A DNA stretch of 64,000 nt from Natronococcus sp. A-GB1 (GCF_029688845.1 NZ_JARUKW010000008.1:62001-126000), one strand, 5' to 3'; shown: positions 9,762 to 18,570, counted from the first letter of the stretch. Notes: a model not told the origin generated them from the sequence alone. A program made the numbers and translations.

Positions 9762-10232
9762 ATGACCGATCATACACGCCGAACAGTACTGAAGGCCGTG
9801 GGAGCATCGACGCTCGCCATCGCGCTTGCCGGTTGTGCCGGCGACGACGATAACGGGGACGACGATGACGAGGAGAACGGCAACGGCGCCGACGGCGAGT
9901 TCGAGATCGAGGCCGGCACCGAGATCGTCCTCGACGGCTACTCCTCGCACTGGGAGGGCCTCGAGCCGAGCGAAATCGAAGAGGAGGAGAACCCGACGCT
10001 CGTCCTCGAGGAGGGCGAGGAGTACACGATCGAGTGGATCAACGCCGACGGCATCACCCACGACCTCCAGATCTGGGACGAGGACGACGAACTCGTCGAC
10101 GATCTGGCGACCGACAGCGTCGAAGAGGAGGGCGAGGGCGACTCGCTCGAGTTTACGGCCGAGCCCGAGATGGTAACCTACGTCTGCGAGTACCACGAGG
10201 CGAACCAGATCGGCGACCTCGTCGTCGAGTAA
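9762..10232 (+). CDS. Tat lipoprotein of the halocyanin-like cupredoxin family
   Basis: This 156-residue protein has a Tat signal (TRRTVLKAVG), a lipobox LAGC with Cys25 as the lipidated residue, a 25-residue acidic linker and a C-terminal cupredoxin domain. Copper ligands visible are His100 (GITHDLQIW), Cys142 and His145 (YVCEYH). The axial position that is normally Met, seven residues after the Cys, is Gln149, as in stellacyanin-type proteins. It is probably a membrane-tethered electron carrier. ATG 9762 is chosen over an upstream ATG at 9735 because it places the RR motif correctly. The gene lies 107 bases after another Tat lipoprotein on the same strand. Confidence 0.85.
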   Translation: MTDHTRRTVLKAVGASTLAIALAGCAGDDDNGDDDDEENGNGADGEFEIEAGTEIVLDGYSSHWEGLEPSEIEEEENPTLVLEEGEEYTIEWINADGITHDLQIWDEDDELVDDLATDSVEEEGEGDSLEFTAEPEMVTYVCEYHEANQIGDLVVE

Positions 10233-10680
10233 CGGCGTCGACCGACTCTTTCGGCGTCGGTCCACGATCGATCCCCGCTGGGCCTGACCTGCGAGGGATC
10301 GCGCGAACGGGCGAACCCGATCCCCCTGTCGACACCGATCGGGCCAGTCGGCGGAAAATCCACCATTCGTGGTTCAGCTACCGATCTCACCGGTCGTGTT
10401 CACGCGAGACGCCCCCTCGAGTCGGAGCCTCGCCAGTTCCCCGACCACTCTCCCACGGATAGCATTTTAGTTACACCCGCGACGATCTCTCCCTGTCCCG
10501 AATCAGTCGAGACTGCCGCTTTCGGCGCCGCTGACCCGCTACTCGAGTCGCCCGGATCTGCAGGCACAATGCACTTGCGTAGCCCGATGATGTCCTAAGA
10601 CGCTTCGGAACCAACACGTACTATGATCCACAATCCGTCGCACCGACGCGTTCAGTACAGTCGTTTCACCCTCCCAGCCA
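10233..10680. other. 448-base intergenic region
   Basis: It lies upstream of the CysH-like gene. A small AT-rich patch (GCATTTTAGTTAC near 10460) and ACGTACTATGATCC near 10617 could be promoter elements. I see no supported gene, tRNA or strong repeat. Confidence 0.4.
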
Positions 10681-11400
10681 ATGTCGATTGAGATCGATAT
10701 CGAATCCGCTAGCTTCGACGAAAAGCTCGAGAAGTCCCTCGAGGTGCTCGACGAGGCGTGGGACAGGTTCGACGATCCGACCTTCACCTGCAGCTTCGGA
10801 AAGGACTCGAACGCCGTTCTCGATCTCCTCGCGAGATCGGACGCCGACCTCGAGAACGACGTCACCCTTTCCTTTCTCGACCACGGCAACCACTTCGAGT
10901 CGACCTGGGAGATGAAAGCCACCCTCGAGGACCGCTACGGGGTCGAGTTCGAGACGTACGAACCCGACTCGAGCTACGAGGAACTCGTCGCCGAACACGG
11001 TCCGCGCGTGAACCAGCGCAAGCCCGAACTCTGCTGTCAGACGCTCAAGTCGGCGCCGATGGAGCGGATGGTCGACGGCTACGACGGTTGGATCACCGGC
11101 TACCGGATGGACGAGGGGCTCGACGACGGCGAGGGCGAGGGGAGCTACGAGTGGCGAAAGCACCTCGACTTCTTCGAGGAGAAAGAGGCGGTAACGCGGA
11201 TAAACCCGATCGTCCACTGGACGACCGAGGACGTCTGGGAGTACCACGAGCGCCGAGAGATCCCCTACAACGACCTCTACGACGAGGGGTTCGAGTGCCT
11301 CGGCTGTAAGCAGTGTACCCTCGACGGTGACTCGCTCTTTGCCTACGACAGCATCCGCCGGGTCGGCGACGGGACGGAACCGGAGGAGGCCAGCGACTGA
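10681..11400 (+). CDS. PAPS reductase-like (CysH-family) protein lacking the C-terminal catalytic Cys
   Basis: This 239-residue protein has the adenylyl-sulfate-binding PP-loop (CSFGKDSNAVLDLL near residue 37) and the iron-sulfur-type cysteines of the APS/PAPS reductase family: Cys118-Cys119 (ELCCQTLKSAP) and Cys206, Cys209 and Cys212 (ECLGCKQC). It ends after Cys212 without the C-terminal ECGxH-type nucleophile used by assimilatory reductases. It may therefore be a relative that activates or transfers sulfur or uses the PP-loop for another adenylation. A hypothetical gene starts two bases after its stop, which suggests an operon. No sulfate-assimilation genes are adjacent. Confidence 0.82.
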   Translation: MSIEIDIESASFDEKLEKSLEVLDEAWDRFDDPTFTCSFGKDSNAVLDLLARSDADLENDVTLSFLDHGNHFESTWEMKATLEDRYGVEFETYEPDSSYEELVAEHGPRVNQRKPELCCQTLKSAPMERMVDGYDGWITGYRMDEGLDDGEGEGSYEWRKHLDFFEEKEAVTRINPIVHWTTEDVWEYHERREIPYNDLYDEGFECLGCKQCTLDGDSLFAYDSIRRVGDGTEPEEASD

Positions 11401-11402
11401 CG

Positions 11403-11771
11403 ATGACAGTCGACAGACAGTCCCCGGACGAGATCGTAGATCACCTGCTCAGGCGAACCGACGACGACGAGGTCGTCCTCTATCTGGACGAGGAGACTGA
11501 ACTGCCCGTCTCGATCAGGCGCCCGTTGCACCTCCCCAGCTCCGTCCAGGGAGGCGTCGAGGGCGGCAGCATCCGCTACTCGGTGCTGGCGGACGACGAG
11601 GCAGTCGACGAACTGGATCTGCCGGCTCGAGAGGGCGTTATCGCCGCCGAGGAGCTTGAGCCCGACTCCTGGACGCGCTCCCGCCTCGAGTTCCACGACC
11701 AGCACGCCGAGAACGAGTTCGGCGACCTCGAGCGCTCCGACGAGGTCGTCGCGGTCGCCGACGCGACGTAG
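11403..11771 (+). CDS. Hypothetical protein, translationally linked to the CysH-like gene
   Basis: This 122-residue acidic protein starts MTVDRQSPDEIVDHLLRRTD two bases after the upstream stop, so the two are likely cotranscribed. It has no signal peptide or membrane segment, and contains a single-domain alternation of strands and helices (DEVVLYLDEETELPVSIRRP, then REGVIAAEELEPDSWTR). I do not recognise the family. Its position suggests a partner or regulator of the CysH-like protein. Confidence 0.6.
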   Translation: MTVDRQSPDEIVDHLLRRTDDDEVVLYLDEETELPVSIRRPLHLPSSVQGGVEGGSIRYSVLADDEAVDELDLPAREGVIAAEELEPDSWTRSRLEFHDQHAENEFGDLERSDEVVAVADAT

Positions 11772-11849
11772 TCGGTCGTACCGCGTCGTGATTGATCGCC
11801 GACGTTCTTTCGATCCGCTTCGAACCGAGTAGCGACGGGCGTTTGCCCG

Positions 11850-13343
11850 TCAGTTCTTGATCGCGGTCACGACCAGCGAGAGTGCGATGAGCGCGAGCAG
11901 GCCGACCGCGATGGAGCTGTTAAAGAGGAACGCGGTGGCGCTCTCCCCGGTCAGCAGCCAGCCGGTGACGAACCCGGACTCGGCGATGTCTCCGAGGATC
12001 ACCCCCAGCACGAGGCTGACCAGTGGGTAGTCGTAGACGACGAACAACACGCCCAGCAGCCCGAACAGGAGTACGATGTAGAGGTCGACGGGCGCGTTCC
12101 GGACGGCGAAGCCGCCGACGACCGCGAGCACCGCGACCGACGGAATGATATAGCGAATAGGAATGTATGCCAGCTTCCCGAAGTACTGTGAGCCGGCGAG
12201 TCCGTAGACGAGGATCAGGACGTTGCCGACGAACAGCGAGAGAATCATCGCGTACACGATGTCGCCCGAGGCGTCGAACAAGCCGGGACCGGGGTTGAGT
12301 CCGTGCAACGCGATCGCACCCAGCAGCGCCGCCGTCGCGCCGCTGCCGGGGATGCCGAGGGTGAGCGTCGGGATCAGGGCGCTGCCCTGGGTGGCGTTGT
12401 TGCTCGAGTCCGCCGCGATGACGCCCTCGATGATTCCGGTGCCGAACCGGTCGGCGAGTTCGTCGTTCGCCCAGCGCTTAGCCTCGTTGTACGAGACGAA
12501 GTTCGCCACGTCGGCGCCGGCGCCGGGCAGCGAGCCGATGAACGTCCCGATGAGCGCGCCGCGGACGAACCCGACCGGCCGCGAGACGACTGCTCGAGCC
12601 GCGTCGTACACCTCGGAGGCCCCGCGCTGGACGGTGCTCCCACTGGTGACGACGGTTCCGCGGTAGGCTAACCAGAACACCTCCGCTAGCACGAACAGCC
12701 CGATGAGGACGACGACGAAGTCGACGCCCTCGAGCAGCGCCGTCTGGCCGAACGTGGCGCGGGGCTGGGCGAGCTGGGGATCGTTCCCGATCGTTCCGAT
12801 CAGCAGCCCGAACGCCCCGGCCAGCAGGGCCTTCGAGAGCGACGAGCCCTTCGCCGCGGGGATGATCGTCAGGGCGAACACCGCGAGCAGGAACATCTCC
12901 GGGTTGCCGAAGTTGAGCGCGAAGTCGGAGATCGGCGGGGCAAACACGAGCAGGAACGTCGCCGCGATCAGTCCCGCGAGTCCCGAGACGATCGCCGAGA
13001 CGGCGAGCGCGTAGATCGCCCGGCCCTGTTTCGTGAGTTCGTACCCGTCCCAGCAGGTGACGATCGAACCCGGCGCACCGGGGGTGTTGATGAGGATCGC
13101 CGGAATCGAGCCGCCGTAGATGGCCCCGCCGTAGGCCGAGACCAGAAAGATCAACGCGACGGTCGGCTCGAACGGGATCGTCACCGGGGTAAAGAGGATG
13201 ATCGTCATCGTCGCGGAGAACCCGGGAATCGCGCCGAAGACGATCCCGACTGCCGTTCCCAACAGGATTGCGAACAATACGTACGGGCTCGAGAGGATGC
13301 CGAACGCGCCGTCGATCGCCGCGGGAAAGAGCACTCCGAGCAT
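11850..13343 (-). CDS. tctA: Tripartite tricarboxylate transporter, large permease subunit
   Basis: This protein of about 497 residues has roughly 12 hydrophobic segments and the TctA signature segments GAIPGFSATMTIILFTPVT and GSIPAILINTPGAPGS near the N-terminus. It is the large membrane subunit of a TctABC secondary transporter for citrate or other carboxylates. ATG 13343 (MLGVLFPAAID) is preferred because it falls two bases after the tctB stop; an upstream start at 13367 would overlap tctB by 22 bases. It is the last gene of the tctC-tctB-tctA operon. Confidence 0.9.
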   Translation of the reverse strand: MLGVLFPAAIDGAFGILSSPYVLFAILLGTAVGIVFGAIPGFSATMTIILFTPVTIPFEPTVALIFLVSAYGGAIYGGSIPAILINTPGAPGSIVTCWDGYELTKQGRAIYALAVSAIVSGLAGLIAATFLLVFAPPISDFALNFGNPEMFLLAVFALTIIPAAKGSSLSKALLAGAFGLLIGTIGNDPQLAQPRATFGQTALLEGVDFVVVLIGLFVLAEVFWLAYRGTVVTSGSTVQRGASEVYDAARAVVSRPVGFVRGALIGTFIGSLPGAGADVANFVSYNEAKRWANDELADRFGTGIIEGVIAADSSNNATQGSALIPTLTLGIPGSGATAALLGAIALHGLNPGPGLFDASGDIVYAMILSLFVGNVLILVYGLAGSQYFGKLAYIPIRYIIPSVAVLAVVGGFAVRNAPVDLYIVLLFGLLGVLFVVYDYPLVSLVLGVILGDIAESGFVTGWLLTGESATAFLFNSSIAVGLLALIALSLVVTAIKN

Positions 13344-13345
13344 GG

Positions 13346-13894
13346 TCACAGGGGAATCATCAGCCACTGGACGAACACGAGCCAGACGCCGATCGCGAAG
13401 CCCAGCGAGTACCCCGCGAGTGCGAGCGGGTTGCGCTCGCCGAACAGGTACAGCGTGGCCGCGAGAAAGGCGACCGTCGTGGCGAGAAAGCCGATCGGTT
13501 CGAGTGCGATGATGTAGCCGGCGGTCAACGCGATCAGTACCGCCGCGCTTCGCACGGTGAAGACGGCCTCCCCGTCGTCCTCGAGATCGGTGTCGGGGTC
13601 GAACGCGGCCGCCGCGCTCTCGACGCCGGTGTCGCCGTCGTCGCTGCCATCGTCGTCGTTACCGTTGCCGACGGAGACGGCCTGGACCGCCACGGTCATG
13701 ACCGCAAGCGCGATAGTTATGTACAGCAGTGGCCCCGCGTACAGCATCGAGAGCTCGGGCAGCGCGCGCGTATCCCAGTAGTAGAACAGGCAGAACGCCA
13801 GGACGAGCCCCGGAAACAGTAGCTCGCCCGTGTCGACCTCGAGCGTTCGCGAACCGGTACTCATCGTCATCGTCGGCGGCGTGATTCTCGTCAT
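13346..13894 (-). CDS. tctB: Tripartite tricarboxylate transporter, small permease subunit
   Basis: This protein of about 182 residues has an N-terminal hydrophobic segment (LLFPGLVLAFCLFYYW) and further membrane segments at about 45-65, 110-135 and 150-178, separated by an acidic loop rich in Asp and Gly. This is the TctB layout. The start is uncertain: ATG 13894 (MTRITPP), 13870 and 13864 (MSTGSRTLEV) are all in frame and none has a clear ribosome-binding site. The gene lies six bases after the tctC stop if 13894 is used. TctB pairs with TctA in the membrane. Confidence 0.82.
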   Translation of the reverse strand: MTRITPPTMTMSTGSRTLEVDTGELLFPGLVLAFCLFYYWDTRALPELSMLYAGPLLYITIALAVMTVAVQAVSVGNGNDDDGSDDGDTGVESAAAAFDPDTDLEDDGEAVFTVRSAAVLIALTAGYIIALEPIGFLATTVAFLAATLYLFGERNPLALAGYSLGFAIGVWLVFVQWLMIPL

Positions 13895-13899
13895 CGTCG

Positions 13900-14925
13900 T
13901 TATCGATCGTAGATGAAGTTCTCGACCACGTCGGCGTACGTTTCCATGAACTGTGAGGTCTCTTCGACTTCGGCCTCGGTCTCGTCGGGGCCGTGGTATT
14001 CGAGGATCTCGTCGAGACCGCCCTGGTTTTCGGCCTCGGCGAGAAACGCCTCGTCCTCGAGAGCCGCGGCGTAGGTCTCGGCGAGGCGCTCGAACTGTTC
14101 GGGGTGGTTCTCCCGGAGCCCGCCGGGAACCACCATGAGCTTCCACTGGCCGAGTCCTTCCTCGACGAGGGGAACCTCCTCGAGACCGAGGTCGGCGAAC
14201 GACGGCGTGTCGGGCCACAGCACCTGTGGCTCGGCGGTGTGTGATCCCAGCGCGAGCACGTCGTCGACGTGGTCGGGGTTGAACGCCCACGGCTGGTTGA
14301 CGCCCGCATCGACGTCGCCGGCGAGGACGGCCTGGCGGACCTCCGCTCCGCCCTCCATGTTGACGACCGTCAGCTCGAGGTCGTAGGTGTCCTCGACCAG
14401 CAGCGCAGACAGCGCCGTGTTTCCGATAGCCGAGGTGATTCCGACGGTCGCGCCGTCCTCGCGGGCGTACTCGACGAACTCCTCGAGGTCGTCGTACGGT
14501 CGGTCCGGTGGGGCGAACCACATCGTCGGGTCCCAGTGGTGCGTGCCGAGATAGTCGAACGACTCCATCCCGTAGGGGGCGTTCTGGAACAGCCACGTCG
14601 CCTGCATCTGTGGCATGTTCCACATCGCGACCGTGGTGCCGTCCGGGTCGGCGTTGTACAGCTCCTCGCCGCCGACCTGGGTCGAACCGCCGGGGTAGTT
14701 CTCGACGACGAACTCGATACCGAGCCGATCGGACCATGCCGGCGTCGTGATCCGCATCGCCCGGTCGGTTCCCCCGCCCTGGGCCCAGGGAACGACCGCC
14801 GTAACTCTCGCCTCGTCGAACCGTTCGGTGACGCCGAACGCTTCGGCGCCGTACGCTGCCGTTACGGAGAGTCCCGTGACGCCGGCCGCGAGAAACTCCC
14901 GCCTACCGAGATCTGTGAGTGCCAT
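13900..14925 (-). CDS. tctC: Tripartite tricarboxylate transporter substrate-binding protein
   Basis: The 341-residue protein begins MALTDLGRREFLAAGVTGLS, a Tat-like RR signal peptide, followed by the TctC/Bug-type fold with VTAVVPWAQGGGTDRAMRI. It would capture a carboxylate outside the membrane and pass it to TctAB. ATG 14925 is chosen because the longer upstream frame lacks protein character and would place the RR motif far from the start. It is the first gene of the operon, with a 386-base leader shared with the divergent PflX-like gene. Confidence 0.88.
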   Translation of the reverse strand: MALTDLGRREFLAAGVTGLSVTAAYGAEAFGVTERFDEARVTAVVPWAQGGGTDRAMRITTPAWSDRLGIEFVVENYPGGSTQVGGEELYNADPDGTTVAMWNMPQMQATWLFQNAPYGMESFDYLGTHHWDPTMWFAPPDRPYDDLEEFVEYAREDGATVGITSAIGNTALSALLVEDTYDLELTVVNMEGGAEVRQAVLAGDVDAGVNQPWAFNPDHVDDVLALGSHTAEPQVLWPDTPSFADLGLEEVPLVEEGLGQWKLMVVPGGLRENHPEQFERLAETYAAALEDEAFLAEAENQGGLDEILEYHGPDETEAEVEETSQFMETYADVVENFIYDR

Positions 14926-15311
14926 TGTCTGGTCTGTCCGTCCCCTGACGCCGTCGCACCGACCCGGTCGGGGACTCTCTCGGGTCGATTCTCGTCCGAT
15001 AGCTACCGAATCGAACGCCCCTCCGACGGAATCGACGATCGCGACGACCCGTCGGGACGGTCGTTCGTCGCCCCTAAATGTTATTTCGTGTACGTGTACG
15101 GATAGTCCGCTTTCGGAGTTGGGGGTTCTGCCTGCGTATGCGGAAACGATCATGAAGGATTCCGCGATAGCGAACCTCGCGGCGAGTCCGATCTGGACTC
15201 TCGAGGTCGTTTCGGGAGACTCCGACCTATCGATCGATAGATAGCACCGAATATCGCGGCCCGTGACACCTTGCAACAAGGACTTGCCACCAGATAGCGA
15301 TACGTTCTCAC
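14926..15311. other. Divergent promoter region of tctC and the PflX-like gene
   Basis: This 386-base gap contains an AT-rich block near 15077-15090 and CGTGTACGTGTACG, both on the tctC side, and a perfect 14-base palindrome near the PflX side (15227-15240, listed separately). No protein-coding frame looks real. Confidence 0.45.
15227..15240. promoter_or_regulatory. Perfect 14-base palindrome, candidate operator
   Basis: CTATCGATCGATAG is its own reverse complement. It lies 72 bases before the ATG of the PflX-like gene at 15312 and about 300 bases before tctC. The overlapping GATAGATAG continues the pattern. A dimeric regulator could bind here, but chance is possible for a 14-base palindrome. 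Confidence 0.4.
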
Positions 15312-16265
15312 ATGGGATCCGGTTCACCGGCGACGACGCCCAACGTGCGCTCGCTTTCGCCCGAGACCCTCGAGGCGCGGGTCGACGATCTCTGGGAGCG
15401 TTACGCCGACTGCGACCTCTGTGCGTACGACTGCGGGGTCGACCGAACCGCCGGTCACGTCGGCACCTGCCAGGTCGACGACACCGCGTACGTCTCGACG
15501 TACTTTCCGCACTTCGGCGAAGAGGACTGTCTGCGCGGCCACAACGGGAGCGGGACGATCTTCCTCGCGAACTGCAATATGAAGTGCGTCTTCTGCCAGA
15601 ACTTCGAGACCAGCCACGAGGCCCACGGTGAGCCGGCGACGCCCGCGGAGATCGCCGAGATGGCCCTCGAGCTCGAGGCCAGAGGTTGTCACAATGTCAA
15701 CTTCGTCTCGCCGACCCACCACTCCCCGCATCTGGTCGAGGCCGTCCGGATCGCCACCGAGGCCGGGCTGGACCTGCCGATCGTCTGGAACTGTGGCGGG
15801 TACGAACGACCCGAGATCCTCGAGCGACTCGAGGGGATCGTCGACATCTACATGCCCGACGTAAAGTGGGGCGAGGACGCCGCCGCGGCGACGTACTCGA
15901 AGGCGCCGAACTACTGGTCGAACGTCACCGACTCGCTGCGGGAGATGCATCGACAGGTCGGGGACCTCCGGCTTGACGACACCGGGCTCGCGACGGGCGG
16001 GCTCCTCGTGCGCCACCTCGTCATGCCCAATCACATCGAGAGCGCGAAGCGGGTGCTCGAGTTTCTCGCCGCCGAGATCTCGACGGGGACGTTCGTCGAC
16101 GTGATGGCGCAGTACCAACCCCACTACAAGGCGGCCGAGGAGGAGTTTTACGCGGAGATCGACCGTCCGATCACCGCCGAGGAGTACGCCGCGGTGGTCG
16201 ACCACGCTCGCGACGTCGGCCTCGAGCGACTCTACCTCGATCGCTCGATGCTGGCCGGGCGCTAA
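15312..16265 (+). CDS. PflX-like radical SAM protein (COG1313 type)
   Basis: The 317-residue protein has a Cys-rich N-terminus (CDLCAYDCGVDRTAGHVGTC, residues about 36-55) and the radical-SAM signature CNMKCVFC (Cys-x3-Cys-x2-Cys) near residue 92, followed by the family's NFVSPTHHSP motif. This is the layout of PflX-like proteins, related to pyruvate formate-lyase activase, whose substrate is not established. It should bind a [4Fe-4S] cluster and S-adenosylmethionine. No pyruvate formate-lyase is seen nearby. Its stop overlaps the stop of the convergent nucleotidyltransferase by four bases. Confidence 0.88.
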   Translation: MGSGSPATTPNVRSLSPETLEARVDDLWERYADCDLCAYDCGVDRTAGHVGTCQVDDTAYVSTYFPHFGEEDCLRGHNGSGTIFLANCNMKCVFCQNFETSHEAHGEPATPAEIAEMALELEARGCHNVNFVSPTHHSPHLVEAVRIATEAGLDLPIVWNCGGYERPEILERLEGIVDIYMPDVKWGEDAAAATYSKAPNYWSNVTDSLREMHRQVGDLRLDDTGLATGGLLVRHLVMPNHIESAKRVLEFLAAEISTGTFVDVMAQYQPHYKAAEEEFYAEIDRPITAEEYAAVVDHARDVGLERLYLDRSMLAGR

Positions 16266-16966
16266 TCGACCAGCTGTTCGGCCCGCTCGACGTCCTCGGG
16301 CGCATTGATATTGATCCGTTCGCCCGGTAGCCGGACGGCGTCGACACGTCGACCCGCCCGGGCCAGCAGGCCGACCGCCTCGCTGAGTTCGTACTCGCCG
16401 CGGTCTGACGGCTGTGCGAGCGCGAGCGCGTGGAAGATTTCCGGTGGCAGGACGTAACAGCCGGTCGTCACCAGACGGGACGGCGGATCGTCGGGCTTCT
16501 CGACGATCTCCCTGACCTGGCCGTCCTCGACGTCGACCACGCCGGTTTCCCGGGCCGCTTCCGGGTCGACCCCCTCGAGGAGCAGTGCACCCTCCGCGTC
16601 CGTGGACTCGACGCGCTCGAGGGCGGGCCCGATCCCGCCCCGGAAGACGTTATCGCCGTTGAGGACGACGAACGGGCCGTCGACGTGCGGTTCCGCCAGC
16701 GAGACCGCGTGACCGAGCCCCCGCTGTTCGCGCTGGTGGAGGTAGCTGATCGGGACGCCCGCGTAGGCGTCGCCGTAGCGGTCGACGATTGCCTCCTTGC
16801 GGTAGCCGACGACGACGAGGAGTTCGTCGACCCCGGCCTCGAGCAGCGTCTCGAAGACGTGGGTCAGGATCGGTCGCCCGTCGACCTCGACGAGCCCCTT
16901 CGGTCTCTCGTCGGTCAGCGGACGCAGTCTCGTTCCTTTCCCGGCCGCGGGGACGACTCCCTTCAT
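16262..16966 (-). CDS. Sugar-1-phosphate nucleotidyltransferase
   Basis: The 234-residue protein starts with the NTP-transferase motif GKGTRLRPLTDERPKGLVEV and has the LNGDNVF metal-binding and EKPDDPP segments. It would couple a sugar 1-phosphate with UTP or dTTP. It is clearly related to the AglF-like protein encoded at 29834 but diverged (QREQRGLGHA is shared), so this may be a second activation enzyme for surface glycans. It stands outside the glycan locus. A TATA-like box lies about 27 bases before its ATG. Confidence 0.88.
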   Translation of the reverse strand: MKGVVPAAGKGTRLRPLTDERPKGLVEVDGRPILTHVFETLLEAGVDELLVVVGYRKEAIVDRYGDAYAGVPISYLHQREQRGLGHAVSLAEPHVDGPFVVLNGDNVFRGGIGPALERVESTDAEGALLLEGVDPEAARETGVVDVEDGQVREIVEKPDDPPSRLVTTGCYVLPPEIFHALALAQPSDRGEYELSEAVGLLARAGRRVDAVRLPGERININAPEDVERAEQLVD

Positions 16967-16988
16967 GCGAACCGATATCGCACTCTCC

Positions 16989-16998
16989 GGTTAAAGTC
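16989..16998 (-). promoter_or_regulatory. TATA-like promoter of the nucleotidyltransferase at 16966
   Basis: On the minus strand this reads ACTTTAACC, centred about 27 bases before the ATG at 16966. A longer AT-rich block (about 17010-17060) lies just upstream. This fits a leaderless archaeal promoter. Confidence 0.45.
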
Positions 16999-17133
16999 GT
17001 AGGCTTTCGTTCGTCAAATTAGTAAGAAAAGAGAAAGTATTTATTACAATAGTTTTTACCTTGAATTGCAGCCGGCGGAGTCACCGACACCGCACCCCAT
17101 GCATCTCTGCCGACTGCAACTCCCCCACCGTTT

Positions 17134-18189
17134 TCACGACTGTGCGGTCGGTCCCACGAGGGCTCGAGACCCCGAACGAACGGACTGTGACTCGAGCCAC
17201 GTCTCAGCGTCGAGAGCGGCCATGCTTCCGGTACCCGCCGAGGTCACCGCCTGGCGGTAGTCGGGATCCATTACGTCACCCGCGCCGAAGACGCCCTCGA
17301 CCGCGGTCTTGGTCGTCATCCCCTCGACAGTCTCCAGGTGGCCCGAATCGGCGAGCTCGACGCCGGTGCCCTCGAGGAACTCGGTGTTCGGAACGTGGCC
17401 GACACCGTAGAAGATCCCGCCGACGTCGACGGTCTCCTCGACGATTCCGTTTGCGGCCCGTGGCGCCGCCCTCGCCTCGAGCTTCTCGGTCGGGTGGCCG
17501 TCGGGATGTGAGACGAGCGTCGCGCCGGTGACCCCCTTCTCCCGGGAGCCATGGATCTCGAGCAGCTCCGCGTTCCAGCGAAACGAGATTCGCTCGTGGT
17601 CACGGGCTCGCTCGGCCATAATGTCCGAGGCGCGAAGCTCGTCGCGCCGATGGACGACCGTCACCGAGTCGGCGAACTTCGCGAGGAACAGCGCCTCCTC
17701 CATCGCCGAGTCGCCCCCGCCGATCACGAGGACGTCGTCGCCGCGGTGGAAGGCGCCGTCGCAGGTCGCACACGTCGAGACGCCGTAGCCCATCAGCTCG
17801 TCCTCGCCGTCGGCGCCGACCCAGCGGGCGCTGGCGCCAGTCGCGACGATCAGCGCCCGCGTCCGAACGACGTCGCCGTCCGCAAGCTCGAGTTCGAACG
17901 GGCGATCCTCGAGCGCCGCGTCCTCGACGGTTCCGTGGCGAAAGTCGGCGCCGAAGCGCTCGGCCTGTTCCTTCCCGCGCTGGATAAGCTCCATCCCGCC
18001 GACGCCCTCGGGGAACCCGAGGTAGTTCTCGACGTCGGTCGTCAGGGTGAGCTGGCCGCCCGGCTCGGGCCCCTCGAGGACGAGCGGCTCGAGGTCAGCC
18101 CGCGCGGCGTAGACGGCGGCCGAGAGACCGGCGACGCCGGAGCCGACGATTACGACGTCTCGAACGGTCGCGCTCGCGTCCTCGCTCAT
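17134..18189 (-). CDS. trxB: Thioredoxin reductase
   Basis: This 351-residue flavoprotein has a first dinucleotide-binding motif (VVIVGSGVAGLSAAVYAAR, residues 12-30), a redox-active CATC at 140-143 and a second nucleotide-binding motif LVIGGGDSAMEEALFLAKFA starting near residue 154. It should reduce thioredoxin with NAD(P)H. ATG 18189 overlaps the trxA stop as ATGA, so the two are translationally coupled. The C-terminal tail after the GAGDVMDP motif is slightly longer than in short bacterial homologues. Confidence 0.93.
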   Translation of the reverse strand: MSEDASATVRDVVIVGSGVAGLSAAVYAARADLEPLVLEGPEPGGQLTLTTDVENYLGFPEGVGGMELIQRGKEQAERFGADFRHGTVEDAALEDRPFELELADGDVVRTRALIVATGASARWVGADGEDELMGYGVSTCATCDGAFHRGDDVLVIGGGDSAMEEALFLAKFADSVTVVHRRDELRASDIMAERARDHERISFRWNAELLEIHGSREKGVTGATLVSHPDGHPTEKLEARAAPRAANGIVEETVDVGGIFYGVGHVPNTEFLEGTGVELADSGHLETVEGMTTKTAVEGVFGAGDVMDPDYRQAVTSAGTGSMAALDAETWLESQSVRSGSRALVGPTAQS

Positions 18190-18545
18190 TCGGTGTATCG
18201 CTCGATCAGACTGCGGAGGCGGTCGGCCGGCAGGGCGCCGGTGTGCTGTTCGACCTGCTCGCCGTCGGCGAACACGAGCAGCGTGGGAACGCCGCGGACG
18301 CCGTACGTCGCGGCGAGTTGCTGGTTGCTGTCGACGTCGACTTTCGCGATCGTCGCGGCCGTTTCGGCGGCCAGCCCGTCGAGGACGGGCTCGAGCATCT
18401 GGCAGGGACCACACCATTCGGCGTAGAAGTCCACGAGCACGACGTCACGTTCGCTCACAATCGTCTCGAGGTCGTCCTCGCCGTCGACGTAGAGCGGTTC
18501 GTTCGTCGGTCGGTCCGCCGAGGGGTTGGTTGCATCGGTTGTCAT
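18186..18545 (-). CDS. trxA: Thioredoxin
   Basis: This 119-residue protein has the WCGPC active site at 44-48, the cis-Pro region GVPTLLVFADG and the usual thioredoxin fold. About 20 extra N-terminal residues precede the domain. The ATG at 18545 is supported by GAGGTG immediately before it and a TATA-like block (ACCTTTAAGC) about 30 bases upstream. It shares a four-base ATGA overlap with trxB, its likely reductase. Confidence 0.93.
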   Translation of the reverse strand: MTTDATNPSADRPTNEPLYVDGEDDLETIVSERDVVLVDFYAEWCGPCQMLEPVLDGLAAETAATIAKVDVDSNQQLAATYGVRGVPTLLVFADGEQVEQHTGALPADRLRSLIERYTE

Positions 18546-18570
18546 CACCTCTTCGTACGGACCGGAGGCG

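Noticed and set aside
10178-10390. A 70-codon minus-strand frame after the cupredoxin gene
   Set aside because: It overlaps the cupredoxin end in antisense and has no start signal or recognisable domain.
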